From positions 137,321 through 201,320 of the forward strand of contig CAIKBL010000027.1 of the NCBI GenBank assembly GCA_903825645.1: 64,000 nt of DNA, in the 5' to 3' direction. The stretch comes from an uncultured Pseudomonadota bacterium (GTDB lineage: Bacteria > Pseudomonadota > Gammaproteobacteria > Ga0077536). A model generated the notes under the pieces. It was given only the letters and a program-made list of their open reading frames with translations, made no database searches and was not told the DNA's origin. Positions 32,419 through 41,689 of this stretch are shown one piece after another. Both the position numbers and the translations under genes were made by a program. Each line of letters starts with the position of its first letter. The first letter of the stretch is position 1.

Positions 32419-32484
32419 CGTTGGTCAGTACGGGTAAATGGAAACGGGCGGTTGACGTTTTCTAGACGACGAAGATTGTTATGA
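32419..32484 (+). pseudogene. C-terminal relic of a HigB-like toxin
   Basis: A 21-codon frame ending at TGA 32482-32484 reads RWSVRVNGNGRLTF followed by RRRRLL. HigB toxins commonly have WSVRVNGNWRLTFRF near their C-terminus. The remainder of the gene upstream is not readable in one frame. It directly precedes a HigA-like relic, in the toxin-first order of higBA loci. The match is short. Confidence 0.4.
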
Positions 32485-32835
32485 GTGGCTAGGCACAATC
32501 CGCCGTGTCCGGGTGAGTTTATCTCGCAGGTATCTTGAGCGCGCCATGCTCGGCGTGGTCGTGAACCGGCGGCCATGCGCGCGGTTGCCCGCTCGACCCT
32601 ATCCGGTCTTCTCTTGGGGCGTAGCGGCATCACGCCGCAGCTGGCGCTGAGGCTTTCGAGGTGTCTCCGGCGCTCCGCTGAAAGCGGGTTGGCGATGCAG
32701 GGTGCGCATGATTTGTCGCACGCACGCCGTCGCGTTGATCGCCCAGCGGTCGACGGGATCAAACTGACCGCAGGCCAGCCCAACGCATCAGGGGGCGGGA
32801 AAAACGGCTTTTTATTCGCTCCGTACCGCACATAG
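32485..32835 (+). pseudogene. Broken HigA-like antitoxin gene
   Basis: GTG at 32485 begins ARHNPPCPGEFISQV, similar to the HigA opening 'MHNPPHPGEFI', then a TGA stops the frame at 32534-32536. After the break the same frame continues with TLSGLLLGRSGITPQLALRLSR and AESGLAMQGAHDL, which match the helix-turn-helix part of HigA (partly quoted). The middle around 32540-32590 is out of phase. The usual His in HPGE is Cys here. It is a decayed antitoxin gene, not a working module. Confidence 0.55.
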
Positions 32836-33046
32836 CTCCGGGGTATTTGCGGCGCTTCGCGGGAGGCCACGCGCGGTAAATTCTACGTGCTCATTGGTTG
32901 GCGTTTCCACGTGATCCCGCTTTCGACCCGCAGAGGATGGCGTGTCACCGACGCGGCGATGGGCGTCCGGGCTGCTCATACGGTCAGCGATCCGGCCCAG
33001 CATGCGCTGGTTTCTCTCCTTGGTCGAGATTCACACAGGGCTGGGT
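32836..33046. other. No gene seen upstream of the tetR 3' end
   Basis: Together with 32214-32418 this is spacer around the decayed higBA pair. Several short overlapping frames are present on both strands, none with a ribosome binding site or recognisable sequence. The whole 32214-33046 gap is best explained as eroded accessory DNA between the PAS gene and the paa operon. Confidence 0.45.
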
Positions 33047-33634
33047 TTACCCCTCGCGGGGCAGGGTGGACACGGCATCAAGTCCACCGCGAACAAAGCG
33101 TGTGACCAATACGGCGATATCCGCGTAGGACAGCGCACCGTCCGCTCGGAACCAGGTGAACAGCCAGTTGATCATCCCGAACAGCAGCATGGCCAAGGGT
33201 TTTTCCAGCGCGGCGGTGCCGGAGGCGTCCGGTGACGTGGCGATTGCCTGGGCAAACGCGGCCACCACCTGGCGCTCCTTGGCGAGGATCCGATCGCGAT
33301 CGGCCACATTCAGATATTTGATGTCCTGGACCAGGACTTGATGATGAAACCGGGCATCTGCGTACTCGCTGACGACGGCGCGAATGAGGATCTCCAGCGA
33401 AGGGCGCCCAGTCGTCACGGCACACAATCGATCGATATGGCCCTCGGCAATTTCCCGCAGCAATTCGTATTTGTCAGCGCAGTAGTGGTACAGCAGCGCT
33501 TTGGAGATCCCGAGTCCAGCCGCGAGCTCGGCCATAGAGGTCCCGCTGTACCCTTGTGCCGCAAACAACTCGGCCGCCCGCTGCAGAATGGTCTGGCGCT
33601 GGAGTTCGAACTTGGCCGCGCGTCCGCGGGGCAT
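33047..33634 (-). CDS. paaR: TetR-family regulator, probable phenylacetate repressor (PaaR type)
   Basis: This 195-residue protein has an N-terminal TetR helix-turn-helix (residues about 15-55) with RAAELFAAQGYSGTSMAELA and GISKALLYHYCADKYELL, plus a ligand-binding C-terminal half. It is the last gene of the paa run, 22 bp after paaE. TetR-family PaaR proteins repress paa genes and respond to phenylacetyl-CoA in betaproteobacteria and others. A TGACC-N4-GGTCA palindrome upstream of paaI is a candidate operator. The regulator name is inferred from position. Confidence 0.75.
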   Translation of the reverse strand: MPRGRAAKFELQRQTILQRAAELFAAQGYSGTSMAELAAGLGISKALLYHYCADKYELLREIAEGHIDRLCAVTTGRPSLEILIRAVVSEYADARFHHQVLVQDIKYLNVADRDRILAKERQVVAAFAQAIATSPDASGTAALEKPLAMLLFGMINWLFTWFRADGALSYADIAVLVTRFVRGGLDAVSTLPREG

Positions 33635-33656
33635 GGCAGGCTGTCGCGTCCTGGCG

Positions 33657-34721
33657 CTAGCGCTCGTCGAAGGACAGCACCACGCGGGCGGTCACTGGAT
33701 GAGCCTGGCAAGCCAGGACGATGCCGGCCGTCAGATCAGCCTTCAGCAGCGCGAAATTCCGGTTCATGCGGACTTCTCCCTCAAGCACCCGGGCCCGGCA
33801 GGTCGCACAGACGCCCGATTTGCAGGAGAAGGGCAGATCGAGGCCTGCGGCGCGCGCGGCATCGAGGATGGAGACCGTGTCGGCGATTTCGATATCGCGG
33901 TGAATGCCGTCAACGATGAGGGTGACCTGGGCGCTTGCCGGCGCGGCGATGTCGGCGCGGCTCAGCAGGGGTAAGTCCGCGCCACCAAAGCGCTCGATGA
34001 AGATCTGATCGGGCGCGATCCCCGCGGCCTCCAGGATCGGTTCAACGGCGTCGAGCATCGCATTCGGCCCGCACAGGCACACCGCATCGAGGGTGTCGGG
34101 GGGCACGAGCAACCGCAAGAATTCCGCCACGCGAGGACCATCGACGCGGCCATTGTAGAGTGACAGCTCCTGCGTCTCGCGCGAGAAAACACAATAGAGG
34201 GCGAAGCGCGCCAAGTATTGGTTTTTTAAATCCTCCAGATCTTCGCGAAACATCAGGCTGCTGAATCGGCGGTTGCCATAGAGGAGCGTCACCTGGCTGT
34301 CCGGATGGGCGAGCGTCGCCCGCGCTAGGGACAGGAGTGGGGTGATCCCGCTGCCGACGGCGATGAGGAGCACGTGGCGTGCCGCGGGACTCGCCAGCGG
34401 CGCCGCGAAATGACCATCCGGCGGCATGCACTCGAGAGTCATCCCTGGGCGCAGCTCGCGATTAATCCAGCCGGAGAGGATCCCCCCCGGCAGTTCGCGC
34501 ACGCCGATGCGGAGCTCGCCATCCGTCGGTATCGAGCACAGCGAGTAGGCGCGGCGGACGTCCGTTGGATCGTCCGGTCGGCGCACCGTCAGATATTGCC
34601 CGGGCCGGAAAGCGAAGGTGTCTTGCAACGCCGCGGGGATTGCAAAGGACACGGAGACGGCGTCTTCGGCCTCGGCGTGAATCGCCGTGACGGTCAGGGC
34701 ATGGAAGCGCGGGCGTGTCAT
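33657..34721 (-). CDS. paaE: Phenylacetyl-CoA 1,2-epoxidase reductase subunit
   Basis: This 354-residue reductase passes electrons from NADPH to the PaaAC oxygenase. It has an FAD-binding part with RRAYSLCSIPTDGELRIGV (Arg and Tyr of RAYSLC), an NAD domain with LIAVGSGITPLLSLARA, and a C-terminal plant-type 2Fe-2S ferredoxin with CKSGVCATC followed by a fourth Cys in LACQAHP. Length matches E. coli PaaE (356). It lies 18 bp after paaD. Confidence 0.95.
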   Translation of the reverse strand: MTRPRFHALTVTAIHAEAEDAVSVSFAIPAALQDTFAFRPGQYLTVRRPDDPTDVRRAYSLCSIPTDGELRIGVRELPGGILSGWINRELRPGMTLECMPPDGHFAAPLASPAARHVLLIAVGSGITPLLSLARATLAHPDSQVTLLYGNRRFSSLMFREDLEDLKNQYLARFALYCVFSRETQELSLYNGRVDGPRVAEFLRLLVPPDTLDAVCLCGPNAMLDAVEPILEAAGIAPDQIFIERFGGADLPLLSRADIAAPASAQVTLIVDGIHRDIEIADTVSILDAARAAGLDLPFSCKSGVCATCRARVLEGEVRMNRNFALLKADLTAGIVLACQAHPVTARVVLSFDER

Positions 34722-34739
34722 GGCGGATCCTTTGCCGGT

Positions 34740-35300
34740 TCAGAGCGGTTTAAAAAAATCGAACGGTTCCCGGCAGGTTTCACAGCGATACAGCGCCTTG
34801 CACGGGGTCGCGCCGAAGGCAGACAAGCAAACCGTTTGATGGCTGGCGCAGCGCGGGCAGGCGGGCTTGAATTGCAGTGTCTGGGTGCGCTCGGCAGCCA
34901 CCGCACAAGGCGGCGCGATGCCGTAGTCCTGAAGAGCGACGCGCCCCTTCGCGCTGATCCAGTCAGTCGTCCAAGCGGGGGTCAACTGCTGGCGGACGGT
35001 GACGTGCGCGATCCCGGCCTCGGCGAGTACGGCCTTGACGTCCGCGCAGATAACCTCGGTCGCCGGGCAACCCGCGTAGGTCGGCGTCAGGGTGACGGTC
35101 ACCCCCTCAGGCGTGTGCGCGACGTCCCGGATAATGCCGAGATCGAGCAGCGACACGACCGGGATCTCGGGATCGGAGATTTCGGCGAGCAGTGTCCACA
35201 CGCCGCCGATCGAGCCGTCCCAGCGCAGCCCACGGCCGTGTCGGGGGGGCGGCTCGAAGTCGCTAAACCGATCGCCCCGCAGATCGGTGCTTACTACCAC
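34740..35300 (-). CDS. paaD: Phenylacetate degradation protein PaaD (FeS assembly/MIP18-like)
   Basis: This 186-residue protein has the DUF59/MIP18-like region ISDPEIPVVSLLDLGIIRDV and TYAGCPATEVI, then a zinc-ribbon-type C-terminus (CPRCASHQTVC and CETCREPF). PaaD probably helps assemble or mature the epoxidase metal centre. It overlaps the paaC stop by 7 bp. The N-terminal 20 residues are weakly conserved, so the exact start is uncertain. Confidence 0.9.
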   Translation of the reverse strand: MVVSTDLRGDRFSDFEPPPRHGRGLRWDGSIGGVWTLLAEISDPEIPVVSLLDLGIIRDVAHTPEGVTVTLTPTYAGCPATEVICADVKAVLAEAGIAHVTVRQQLTPAWTTDWISAKGRVALQDYGIAPPCAVAAERTQTLQFKPACPRCASHQTVCLSAFGATPCKALYRCETCREPFDFFKPL

Positions 35301-36076
35301 CGGGCACCGGGGTGCGCGCGGGTCAGCGCCTGCATTTCAAGAAGCACATAACCCAGATGGTCCGAATGTCGACCCTGTTGGCCGGTGCTACGGAAAGGGC
35401 TGGGCGGCGGTGCCTGCAGGGTCGCGGTGGCCAGCACGGCCTGCGTGGCGCCTGTCCACTGCTCGGCCAGGTGGGCAGTTGTTGGCCCGAGGCCGTCGGC
35501 GGCAACGGCCAAGGTGACCGTGTCCTCGGTGAACAGTTCGGTCGTATAAGGCCACACGAGATCAAGGGCGCGCTGCATGCGCGTATGCGATTCGGCGGTG
35601 CCGTCGCCGAGCCGGATCATCCAGCCCTCGAGATGTTCGACATGATAGCTCGTTTCCTTATGGCTTTTGGCCGCAATGGCGGCCAGCGCCGGATCGGTCG
35701 AGGTCTGGAGCGCGGGCCACAGGCCGTGCTGATAGGCGACATAAGCATAGGTGCGCACCACGCTCTGCGCGAAGTCGCCATTCGGTAACTCCACGAGCGT
35801 CGGGTTCAGGAACGCTTGCTCGTCGCGCCAGTAAGCAAACGCATCTTCGTCCCGGCCACGACCTTCGCGCGCGCCGGCGTGCGTATAGAGCAGGCGTGCC
35901 TGGCCCAGCAGGTCCAGCGCGATGTTGGCGAAGGCGATGTCCTGTTCAAGGACAGGCCCGTGTCCGCACCATTCGAGCAGTCGCTGCGCCAGGATGAGCG
36001 AACCATCCGCCAGTCGCAGCAGGTAGGGCAGGTGGGCCGGCCCGAGCAGGCCCGTGTCGACGAGATCGCCGCTCAC
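35294..36076 (-). CDS. paaC: Phenylacetyl-CoA epoxidase structural subunit PaaC
   Basis: This 260-residue ferritin-like protein pairs with catalytic PaaA in the epoxidase. It has LAQRLLEWCGHGPVLEQDIAFANIALDLLGQA (quoted in parts LAQRLLEWCGHGP and EQDIAFANIALDLLGQA), KSHKETSYHVEHLEGWMIRLG and the C-terminal GRHSDHLGYVLLEMQ. PaaC lacks a functional di-iron site and serves as scaffold. Its stop overlaps the paaD start, its start overlaps the paaB stop. Confidence 0.95.
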   Translation of the reverse strand: MSGDLVDTGLLGPAHLPYLLRLADGSLILAQRLLEWCGHGPVLEQDIAFANIALDLLGQARLLYTHAGAREGRGRDEDAFAYWRDEQAFLNPTLVELPNGDFAQSVVRTYAYVAYQHGLWPALQTSTDPALAAIAAKSHKETSYHVEHLEGWMIRLGDGTAESHTRMQRALDLVWPYTTELFTEDTVTLAVAADGLGPTTAHLAEQWTGATQAVLATATLQAPPPSPFRSTGQQGRHSDHLGYVLLEMQALTRAHPGARW

Positions 36077-36363
36077 AGATGATTCACTTCATCCGGGAGG
36101 GCATAGAACGTCGGATGGCGGTAGATCTTGTCGGCCATCGGGTCGAAGAGCGCGGCTTTATCGGCCGGATCGGAGGCCACAATCTGATCCGCGCGCACAA
36201 CCCAAATCGATACGCCCTCCTGACGCCGCGTATACACATCGCGGGCGGCTTGCAGGGCCAGGGTGGCATCCGGCGCGTGCACGCTGCCGCAATGCTTGTG
36301 ATCAAGTCCGGCGCGGCTCCGGATAAAGACTTCCCACAAGGGCCAGTCTCGTTGGTTCGTCAT
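36073..36363 (-). CDS. paaB: Phenylacetyl-CoA epoxidase subunit PaaB
   Basis: This 96-residue small subunit links PaaAC units in the epoxidase complex. It shows the family opening [27 protein letters not shown] (parts [18 protein letters not shown] and GSVHAPDA) and [14 protein letters not shown]. Length matches E. coli PaaB (95). It overlaps paaA at one end and paaC at the other, so the four genes are translationally coupled. Confidence 0.96.
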   Translation of the reverse strand: MTNQRDWPLWEVFIRSRAGLDHKHCGSVHAPDATLALQAARDVYTRRQEGVSIWVVRADQIVASDPADKAALFDPMADKIYRHPTFYALPDEVNHL

Positions 36364-37388
36364 GGCGGCGATCTCCGTTCTGTGGCGGGCGTGACGGCGG
36401 CCGCCTGTCGGGCGGCCTGCTTATCCGCATAGGCCAGGGCGGCCTCACGCACCCAGGCACCCTCGTCGTAGGCGGCCACGCGTGCCGCGAGTCGCTCTCG
36501 GTTGCAGGGACCATGGCCGTTGACGACCTGCCAGAATTCAGTCCAGTCGATGGGACTGAAATCGTGCGCGCCGCGGGCGGCGTTCCATTTGAGTCCGGGA
36601 TCCGGCAGCGTGACACCCAGGACCGCGGCCTGCTCCACGATGGCGTCGACGAATTTCTGGCGCAGATCATCATTGGAGATCCGTTTGATGCCCCATTTGA
36701 CGGAGGTCTCGGCGTGCGGAGAGTCCTGATCGGGCGGGCCGAACATCATCAACACCGGCCACCACCAGCGATTGACCGCGTCCTGCACCATCGCCTGCTG
36801 GGCTGCGGTGCCCTGCATCAGGGTGTGCAGCAGATCGAAGCCCTGTCTTTGGTGAAACGACTCTTCCCGGCAGATTCGGATCATCGCGCGCGCATAAGGT
36901 CCGTACGAGCAGCGACACAGCGGCACCTGGTTCATGATGGCCGCGCCATCGACCAGCCAGCCGATAACGCCGATGTCCGCCCACGTGGGGGTCGGATAAT
37001 TGAAAATGGAGGAATACTTCGCCCGCCCGCTGTGCAACGCGGCGATCAGATCGTCACGCGAGGTGCCCAGGGTTTCGGCCGCGGCGTATAAATACAGTCC
37101 GTGCCCGCCCTCATCCTGCACCTTGGCGAGCAGAATGGTCTTGCGCTTCAGGCTCGGGGCACGGGTGAGCCAGTTGCCTTCGGGTAGCATGCCGACGATT
37201 TCTGAATGGGCATGCTGGCTGATTTGGCGCACCAGCGTTTGGCGATAGGGTGCGGGCATCCAATCCTTGGCTTCGATGAACTCGCCCCGCGCACAGCGGG
37301 CGTCGAACGTCGCGCTGGCTTCGGCATCGCTGAGCGCGGGGGAGGCCGAGACCTCGTCGCTGGGCACATCCATCGATTGGGTATACAT
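36360..37388 (-). CDS. paaA: Phenylacetyl-CoA epoxidase catalytic subunit PaaA
   Basis: This 342-residue di-iron subunit epoxidises the CoA-activated aromatic ring. It contains [23 protein letters not shown] and [19 protein letters not shown] (quoted in parts), in which the EXXH-type residues bind iron: Glu and His in DEGGH and EESFH. Its start touches the paaK stop. About 30 residues longer than E. coli PaaA, mostly an N-terminal acidic extension. Confidence 0.96.
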   Translation of the reverse strand: MYTQSMDVPSDEVSASPALSDAEASATFDARCARGEFIEAKDWMPAPYRQTLVRQISQHAHSEIVGMLPEGNWLTRAPSLKRKTILLAKVQDEGGHGLYLYAAAETLGTSRDDLIAALHSGRAKYSSIFNYPTPTWADIGVIGWLVDGAAIMNQVPLCRCSYGPYARAMIRICREESFHQRQGFDLLHTLMQGTAAQQAMVQDAVNRWWWPVLMMFGPPDQDSPHAETSVKWGIKRISNDDLRQKFVDAIVEQAAVLGVTLPDPGLKWNAARGAHDFSPIDWTEFWQVVNGHGPCNRERLAARVAAYDEGAWVREAALAYADKQAARQAAAVTPATERRSPP

Positions 37389-38719
37389 CAGGGGACGCCC
37401 TTTTCAGGGGGTTTAGGGCGACGATCGAAAACGCGCACGGCCTTCCCCTGTACGACCCGTTCAATCGCCTGGGGATCGAGCACCTCGACTTCGGCGCTGA
37501 TTCCGATGAGTGTCTTGATGCGGGCGCGTACGCTCGCGGCGAGCGAGCCCCGTGCGGTGGTGGACGAACCTTCCCGTAACTCAACGTGCACCACGACGCG
37601 GTCCAAATGACCGTCTTTGTCGACAAAGATGAGGTAATGCGGGGCAAGGCCTGGGGTGGCGCAGACGATTTCCTCGATCTGAGTCGGGAACACGTTGACC
37701 CCGCGGATGATCAGCATGTCATCTGAACGGCCGGTGATTTTGCCGATCCGCCGCATGCTGCGCGAGGTGGGCGGGAGTAGCCGGGTGAGATCGCGTGTAC
37801 GGTAGCGCACCACCGGGAAGGCTTCCTTGGTCAGTGAGGTGAGGACCAACTCGCCCAACTCGCCGTCCGGCAACACGGCCCCGGTGATCGGATCGAGGAT
37901 CTCCGGATAGAAGTGATCTTCCCAGATGACCGGACCATCCTTGCTCTCGATGCATTCGCAGGCCACGCCCGGGCCCATCACTTCGGACAGCCCGAAAATG
38001 TCGAGGGCATCCATGGCACTGCGGGATTCGATTTCTTGTCGCATGGCATCGGTCCAGGGCTCGGCGCCAAAGATCCCCACCTGCGGAGACAGTGTGCGGG
38101 AGTCGATCCCCTGCCGCGTGCACGCATCCAACAGCGTCAGCATGTAGGATGGCGTGACCATGATGACATCGGGTTTAAAATCCGTGATGAGCTGCAACTG
38201 CTTCTCCGTCTGTCCGCCGGACATGGGCACGACCGTACAGCCCAGACGCTCTGCGCCATAGTGGGCGCCGAGTCCGCCGGTAAACAGCCCGTAGCCGTAG
38301 GCGATGTGGACGATATCGCCCGGGCGCCCACCGCAGGCATAAATCGAGCGCGCCACCAAATCGGCCCAGGTGTCGATGTCGCGTTGGGTATAGCCGACGA
38401 CGGTCGGCTTGCCGGTGGTGCCGCTCGAGGCGTGCACGCGCACGACCTCCTCCCGGGGGACGGCAAACATGCCAAACGGATAGTGGCGGCGTAAATCGGC
38501 TTTGGTGGTCAGCGGAAAACGGGCGAGATCGGACAATTCCCGCAGCTCGGAGGGATGGACACCGGCCTGGGTGAAGGCCTCGCGGTAGTGGGGGACCTGT
38601 GCATAGACCCGCGTCAATACCGTCTGCAGGCGACTTTGCTGCAGGGCGCGGATTTCATCGACGCTGGCGGTCTCGATCGGGTGCAGCGCACCGCGCAACT
38701 GGGCGCGTGTTCCTGCCAT
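37388..38719 (-). CDS. paaK: Phenylacetate-CoA ligase
   Basis: This 443-residue adenylate-forming enzyme activates phenylacetate to phenylacetyl-CoA, the first committed step. It has the P-loop [35 protein letters not shown] and the C-terminal [19 protein letters not shown] that carries the hinge and adenylate-contact residues. Length matches E. coli PaaK (437). It lies between paaI and paaA in the same operon. Confidence 0.97.
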   Translation of the reverse strand: MAGTRAQLRGALHPIETASVDEIRALQQSRLQTVLTRVYAQVPHYREAFTQAGVHPSELRELSDLARFPLTTKADLRRHYPFGMFAVPREEVVRVHASSGTTGKPTVVGYTQRDIDTWADLVARSIYACGGRPGDIVHIAYGYGLFTGGLGAHYGAERLGCTVVPMSGGQTEKQLQLITDFKPDVIMVTPSYMLTLLDACTRQGIDSRTLSPQVGIFGAEPWTDAMRQEIESRSAMDALDIFGLSEVMGPGVACECIESKDGPVIWEDHFYPEILDPITGAVLPDGELGELVLTSLTKEAFPVVRYRTRDLTRLLPPTSRSMRRIGKITGRSDDMLIIRGVNVFPTQIEEIVCATPGLAPHYLIFVDKDGHLDRVVVHVELREGSSTTARGSLAASVRARIKTLIGISAEVEVLDPQAIERVVQGKAVRVFDRRPKPPEKGVP

Positions 38720-38722
38720 GGC

Positions 38723-39160
38723 TTAGTCCGTGGCGACCGGTTGGTCCGGCAGGCGCTGGACCCGGCCCCGCAGGACCGCCACCAGTGTGCCCGCCGGGTT
38801 GGTCACGGTCACATCGTAGACCCCGGTCCGGCGGGTGCGCGAGACCTCGCGGGCCTCGGCCACCAGGGCCTCATCGAGGCGTGCCGGGGTGATGAAATCG
38901 ATGGCGAAACTGACCGCCAGTGCTTTCTCGTTATAGCTGTTAGAGGCAAAGGCCAGTGCGGTGTCGCAGAAGGTCGCGAGCATGCCGCCATGGCAAATAC
39001 CAAAGCCGTTCAGCATATGGCGCTGGACCGTCATGGCGAGGCGGGCGTGTCCGGGACCGGACGCCAGGAAGGTGATGCCCAGACCCTGACTCGCAAAATC
39101 GTCACGCCAGAGCGCGTCGCGGGCGCGCTCGGCAAGTTGTTCGGAAGTCCGGGTATCCAT
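38723..39160 (-). CDS. paaI: Hydroxyphenylacetyl-CoA thioesterase PaaI
   Basis: This 145-residue hot-dog-fold thioesterase releases CoA from dead-end ring-hydroxylated phenylacetyl-CoA. It has the motif NGFGICHGGMLATFCDTALAFASN (parts NGFGICHGGMLATFCDTALA and ASNSY), in which the HGG and Asp are the catalytic face. I chose ATG 39160 with GAGG upstream; the frame is open to 39193. It starts the paa operon, 3 bp before paaK. Confidence 0.92.
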   Translation of the reverse strand: MDTRTSEQLAERARDALWRDDFASQGLGITFLASGPGHARLAMTVQRHMLNGFGICHGGMLATFCDTALAFASNSYNEKALAVSFAIDFITPARLDEALVAEAREVSRTRRTGVYDVTVTNPAGTLVAVLRGRVQRLPDQPVATD

Positions 39161-39178
39161 GACAGCCTCAAACATAAC

Positions 39179-39192
39179 TGACCAGTCGGTCA
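39179..39192. promoter_or_regulatory. TetR-type operator candidate of the paa operon
   Basis: TGACCAGTCGGTCA is a perfect TGACC-N4-GGTCA inverted repeat 18 bp before the paaI start. Such palindromes resemble sites bound by TetR-family repressors of aromatic and fatty-acid catabolism. A tetR gene ends the same operon, so autoregulation and control of paaI-E are plausible. Not tested. Confidence 0.6.
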
Positions 39193-39276
39193 ATTATGAA
39201 GATCGCGGGGTCGCGAAACAAGCCTAGTGCCGGAGATCATGCAGCCGGTCGCGTTGTTCGAAGCGCGCGGCATGCG

Positions 39277-40338
39277 TCAGTCCGGATCGTAGCGCAGGGG
39301 CGGCTCTTCCATCGCGGCCATCTGCTCGCGTAGCGCGAGGATCTGATCTTGCCAGTAGCGTTGGGTGTTGAACCAGGGAAAGTGCAGTGGAAAGGCCGGA
39401 TCGGTCCAGCGCCGGGCCAGCCAGGCGGCGTAGTGCAACATGCGCAGGCTGCGCAGCGCTTCGATGAGCGCGAGCTCTGCGGGATCGAAGCGTTCAAACA
39501 TCGTGTAGCCGCGCAGCAAATGGCCGAGTAGCCCGGTGACTTCTTCGCGATCGCCGGCCAAGAGCATCCACAGATCTTGTACCGCGGGCCCGGTCAGACA
39601 ATCGTCGAGATCCACGAAATGCGGACCGGCCGGAGTCCACAGGATATTGCCAGGATGACAATCGCCGTGAAGGCGCAACTGGCGGACCGGCCCCACGGCC
39701 TCGAAGATACCTTCTATCTGGGCAAGGACGGCCGCCGCCACGCTGTCATAGGCCGGCCGCAATTCGGCGGGAATGAAGCCTTGCGCCTGCAGGTAGCGGA
39801 CGGGCTCGCGGCCGAACCGTTCGAGGGTCAGGCCGGGCCGGGTCTTGAACCGCCCGGCGCTGCCTCGGGCGTGAATACGCCCCAGAAAGCGCCCAATCCA
39901 CTCGAGTACGGCGGGATCTTCCAGCTCAGGCGTGCGCCCGGGTCGGTTGGGAAAGAGCGCGAAGCGCAATTCGGCGTCGATCCACAGGCTGGTGCCGTCG
40001 GGTCGTTGCAGCGGGGCGACGACGGGGATTTCGGCGGCCGCCAACTCGTGCGCGAAGGCATGCTCTTCGGCAATGGCCACATCCGGCCAACGGCCACGTC
40101 GGTAGAACTTGGCAATCAGGGCGGTGCCATCCTCGAGGCCAATCCGGTAAACGCGATTTTCATAGCTATTGAGGGCGAGGAGGTGTCCATCGCACGGAAA
40201 CCCGGCCGCCTCGATGGCGCCCAGCACCCGGTCGGGCGTCAGAGTTGCAAAGGGTGTCGGATCGTCCGGCACCGTGGGGCCGCCCGACAAGGGGCTCGGG
40301 GGCGGCCGTTTGGGCGGGCGGGGCATTCGATTACCCAT
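39277..40338 (-). CDS. srkA: SrkA/YihE-like stress response kinase
   Basis: This protein of about 353 residues has the kinase-fold features of SrkA: LNSYENRVYRIGLEDGTALIAKFYRRGRW (parts LNSYENRVYRIGLEDG and AKFYRRGRW), HGDCHPGNILW (catalytic loop) and HFVDLDDCLTGPAVQDLWML (metal Asp and the family WML). SrkA protects cells from envelope and stress-induced death. In E. coli it precedes dsbA; here no dsbA is adjacent. The start may be ATG 40338, 40326 or 40374; none has a strong ribosome binding site. Confidence 0.88.
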   Translation of the reverse strand: MGNRMPRPPKRPPPSPLSGGPTVPDDPTPFATLTPDRVLGAIEAAGFPCDGHLLALNSYENRVYRIGLEDGTALIAKFYRRGRWPDVAIAEEHAFAHELAAAEIPVVAPLQRPDGTSLWIDAELRFALFPNRPGRTPELEDPAVLEWIGRFLGRIHARGSAGRFKTRPGLTLERFGREPVRYLQAQGFIPAELRPAYDSVAAAVLAQIEGIFEAVGPVRQLRLHGDCHPGNILWTPAGPHFVDLDDCLTGPAVQDLWMLLAGDREEVTGLLGHLLRGYTMFERFDPAELALIEALRSLRMLHYAAWLARRWTDPAFPLHFPWFNTQRYWQDQILALREQMAAMEEPPLRYDPD

Positions 40339-40413
40339 GGCAATCGAGATCTCCACCCGCGGCGTGGTGCGCATGGCACGGGCTGGGTGCCCAGCACCGT
40401 GCCATGCCGAGGC

Positions 40414-41175
40414 TCAAAGGTTGCCTTTGTGCTGGACGCCGTCGACGGGCAGCAATACCCCGGATACCCAGCTGGCCTTGGTGGAGGCAAGAAACACCAC
40501 GGCGTTGGCCACTTCTTCGGGTTTGCCCATGCGCCCGAACGGAATGCTGCTCAGCACCATATCGTAGAACGCCTTGTTCTCCTTGTGCACGTTTTCCCAG
40601 AAGCCGCCCGGGAAATCGATCGATCCCGGCGCAATACAGTTGACCCGAATGCCCTTCGGGGCGAGCTCCATGGCCATGCTTTTGGAATGACTGATGAGCG
40701 CCGCCTTGACCGCGGCGTAGGCCGCGACACCGGGCAGGCTGGCTTCCATGCCAGAAATCGAGCTGATGTGGATCACCGCGCCTCCCCCCTGTGCCTCAAG
40801 CCAGGGCACGACCTTCCAGGTCGCGCGGACCGGGGCCATGACATCGACGGCGAGGCTGGCGGCCCAGCCTTCCTCATTATCGGTGACCCCAAAACCCGAC
40901 GGGTTGTTGATTAGCACATCGACCCGCCCGAGCGCGGCGTGCGCGCCGTCCAGAAAGGCGTTCAATGCTGCCCCGTTACCGACATCACAGGTGGCCGCAT
41001 GCACCTTGCCGCCGAGCTTCGCGATCTCGGCGCGGGTGCTTTCAAGCGCTTCGGCGCCACGCGCACAAATCGCGACATGGGCGCCTTCCGCGGCAAAGGC
41101 GAGCGCGATAGCGCGGCCGATCCCCTTACTGGCGCCGGTGACGATGACGCCCTTCCCTTTAAGTCCGAGATCCAT
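40414..41175 (-). CDS. Short-chain dehydrogenase/reductase
   Basis: This 253-residue NAD(P)-dependent enzyme has the cofactor loop VTGASKGIGRAIALAFA (residues about 12-28), NNPSGF (a variant of NNAG), the catalytic serine in HISSISGME and the YxxxK pair in YAAVKAALISHSKS. The NNPSG variant departs from the usual NNAG. The substrate is unknown. It is followed by the srkA-like gene 40 to 76 bp downstream (start dependent). Confidence 0.88.
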   Translation of the reverse strand: MDLGLKGKGVIVTGASKGIGRAIALAFAAEGAHVAICARGAEALESTRAEIAKLGGKVHAATCDVGNGAALNAFLDGAHAALGRVDVLINNPSGFGVTDNEEGWAASLAVDVMAPVRATWKVVPWLEAQGGGAVIHISSISGMEASLPGVAAYAAVKAALISHSKSMAMELAPKGIRVNCIAPGSIDFPGGFWENVHKENKAFYDMVLSSIPFGRMGKPEEVANAVVFLASTKASWVSGVLLPVDGVQHKGNL

Positions 41176-41239
41176 GGTGTTTCCCTTTCGTTGGTTTCCA
41201 GTTGGTGGTCAATTTCTGCCCAGTCGTCTGTTCGAGCGG

Positions 41240-41689
41240 TCAAGCAGCGCGCGCGATCTGCAAAATAATGCCGTCTACACCGACGACGCAGACTGGCGTA
41301 CCGGCAGGCAGATCTGGTCCGCTGACGCGCCATTGTGTATCGTCAACGTGCAATTGTCCGAAGCCGTCGACGATCGGCTCGCGCAGCGTGAAATGTCGGC
41401 CGAGATAATAGCGCCCCCGCTGGTTGAGATCCGGGTGACCGGCGCGGGGCGCCGACCGGGCCCATAGCCGGCGTCCGACAGCGCTGGCGACAATTGCCAG
41501 GCCAGCGAACAGGATCCCCTGTGTCTGCCAGTGCAGGTCGGGGCAGATCAGCAGCGTAAGCCCGACCGCGAGCGCCGCCATACCCAACCAGAGCAGGAAG
41601 CAGCCCGGCAAAGCCGCCTCGGCGATCGCAAGCCCAATCCCGAGGACTAACCAGTGCCCAGCCCCCAGCGTGCTCAGCAGGTGACTCAT
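41240..41689 (-). CDS. NfeD-like membrane protein
   Basis: This 149-residue protein has about three hydrophobic helices in the first 70 residues, then a soluble OB-like domain (about 90-149) ending [13 protein letters not shown]. NfeD proteins pair with SPFH proteins and interact with membrane proteases. Its start overlaps the stop of the SPFH gene (41686-41689), the normal arrangement. Confidence 0.88.
   Translation of the reverse strand: MSHLLSTLGAGHWLVLGIGLAIAEAALPGCFLLWLGMAALAVGLTLLICPDLHWQTQGILFAGLAIVASAVGRRLWARSAPRAGHPDLNQRGRYYLGRHFTLREPIVDGFGQLHVDDTQWRVSGPDLPAGTPVCVVGVDGIILQIARAA

Noticed and set aside
32575..32835. 86-codon frame as an intact small gene
   Set aside because: The text is the HigA middle and C-terminal part without the N-terminus, so it is scored as a pseudogene.
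39577..40914. A 445-codon plus-strand frame
   Set aside because: It lies opposite the SrkA-like and SDR genes, has no family text, and reflects GC-rich shadow coding.
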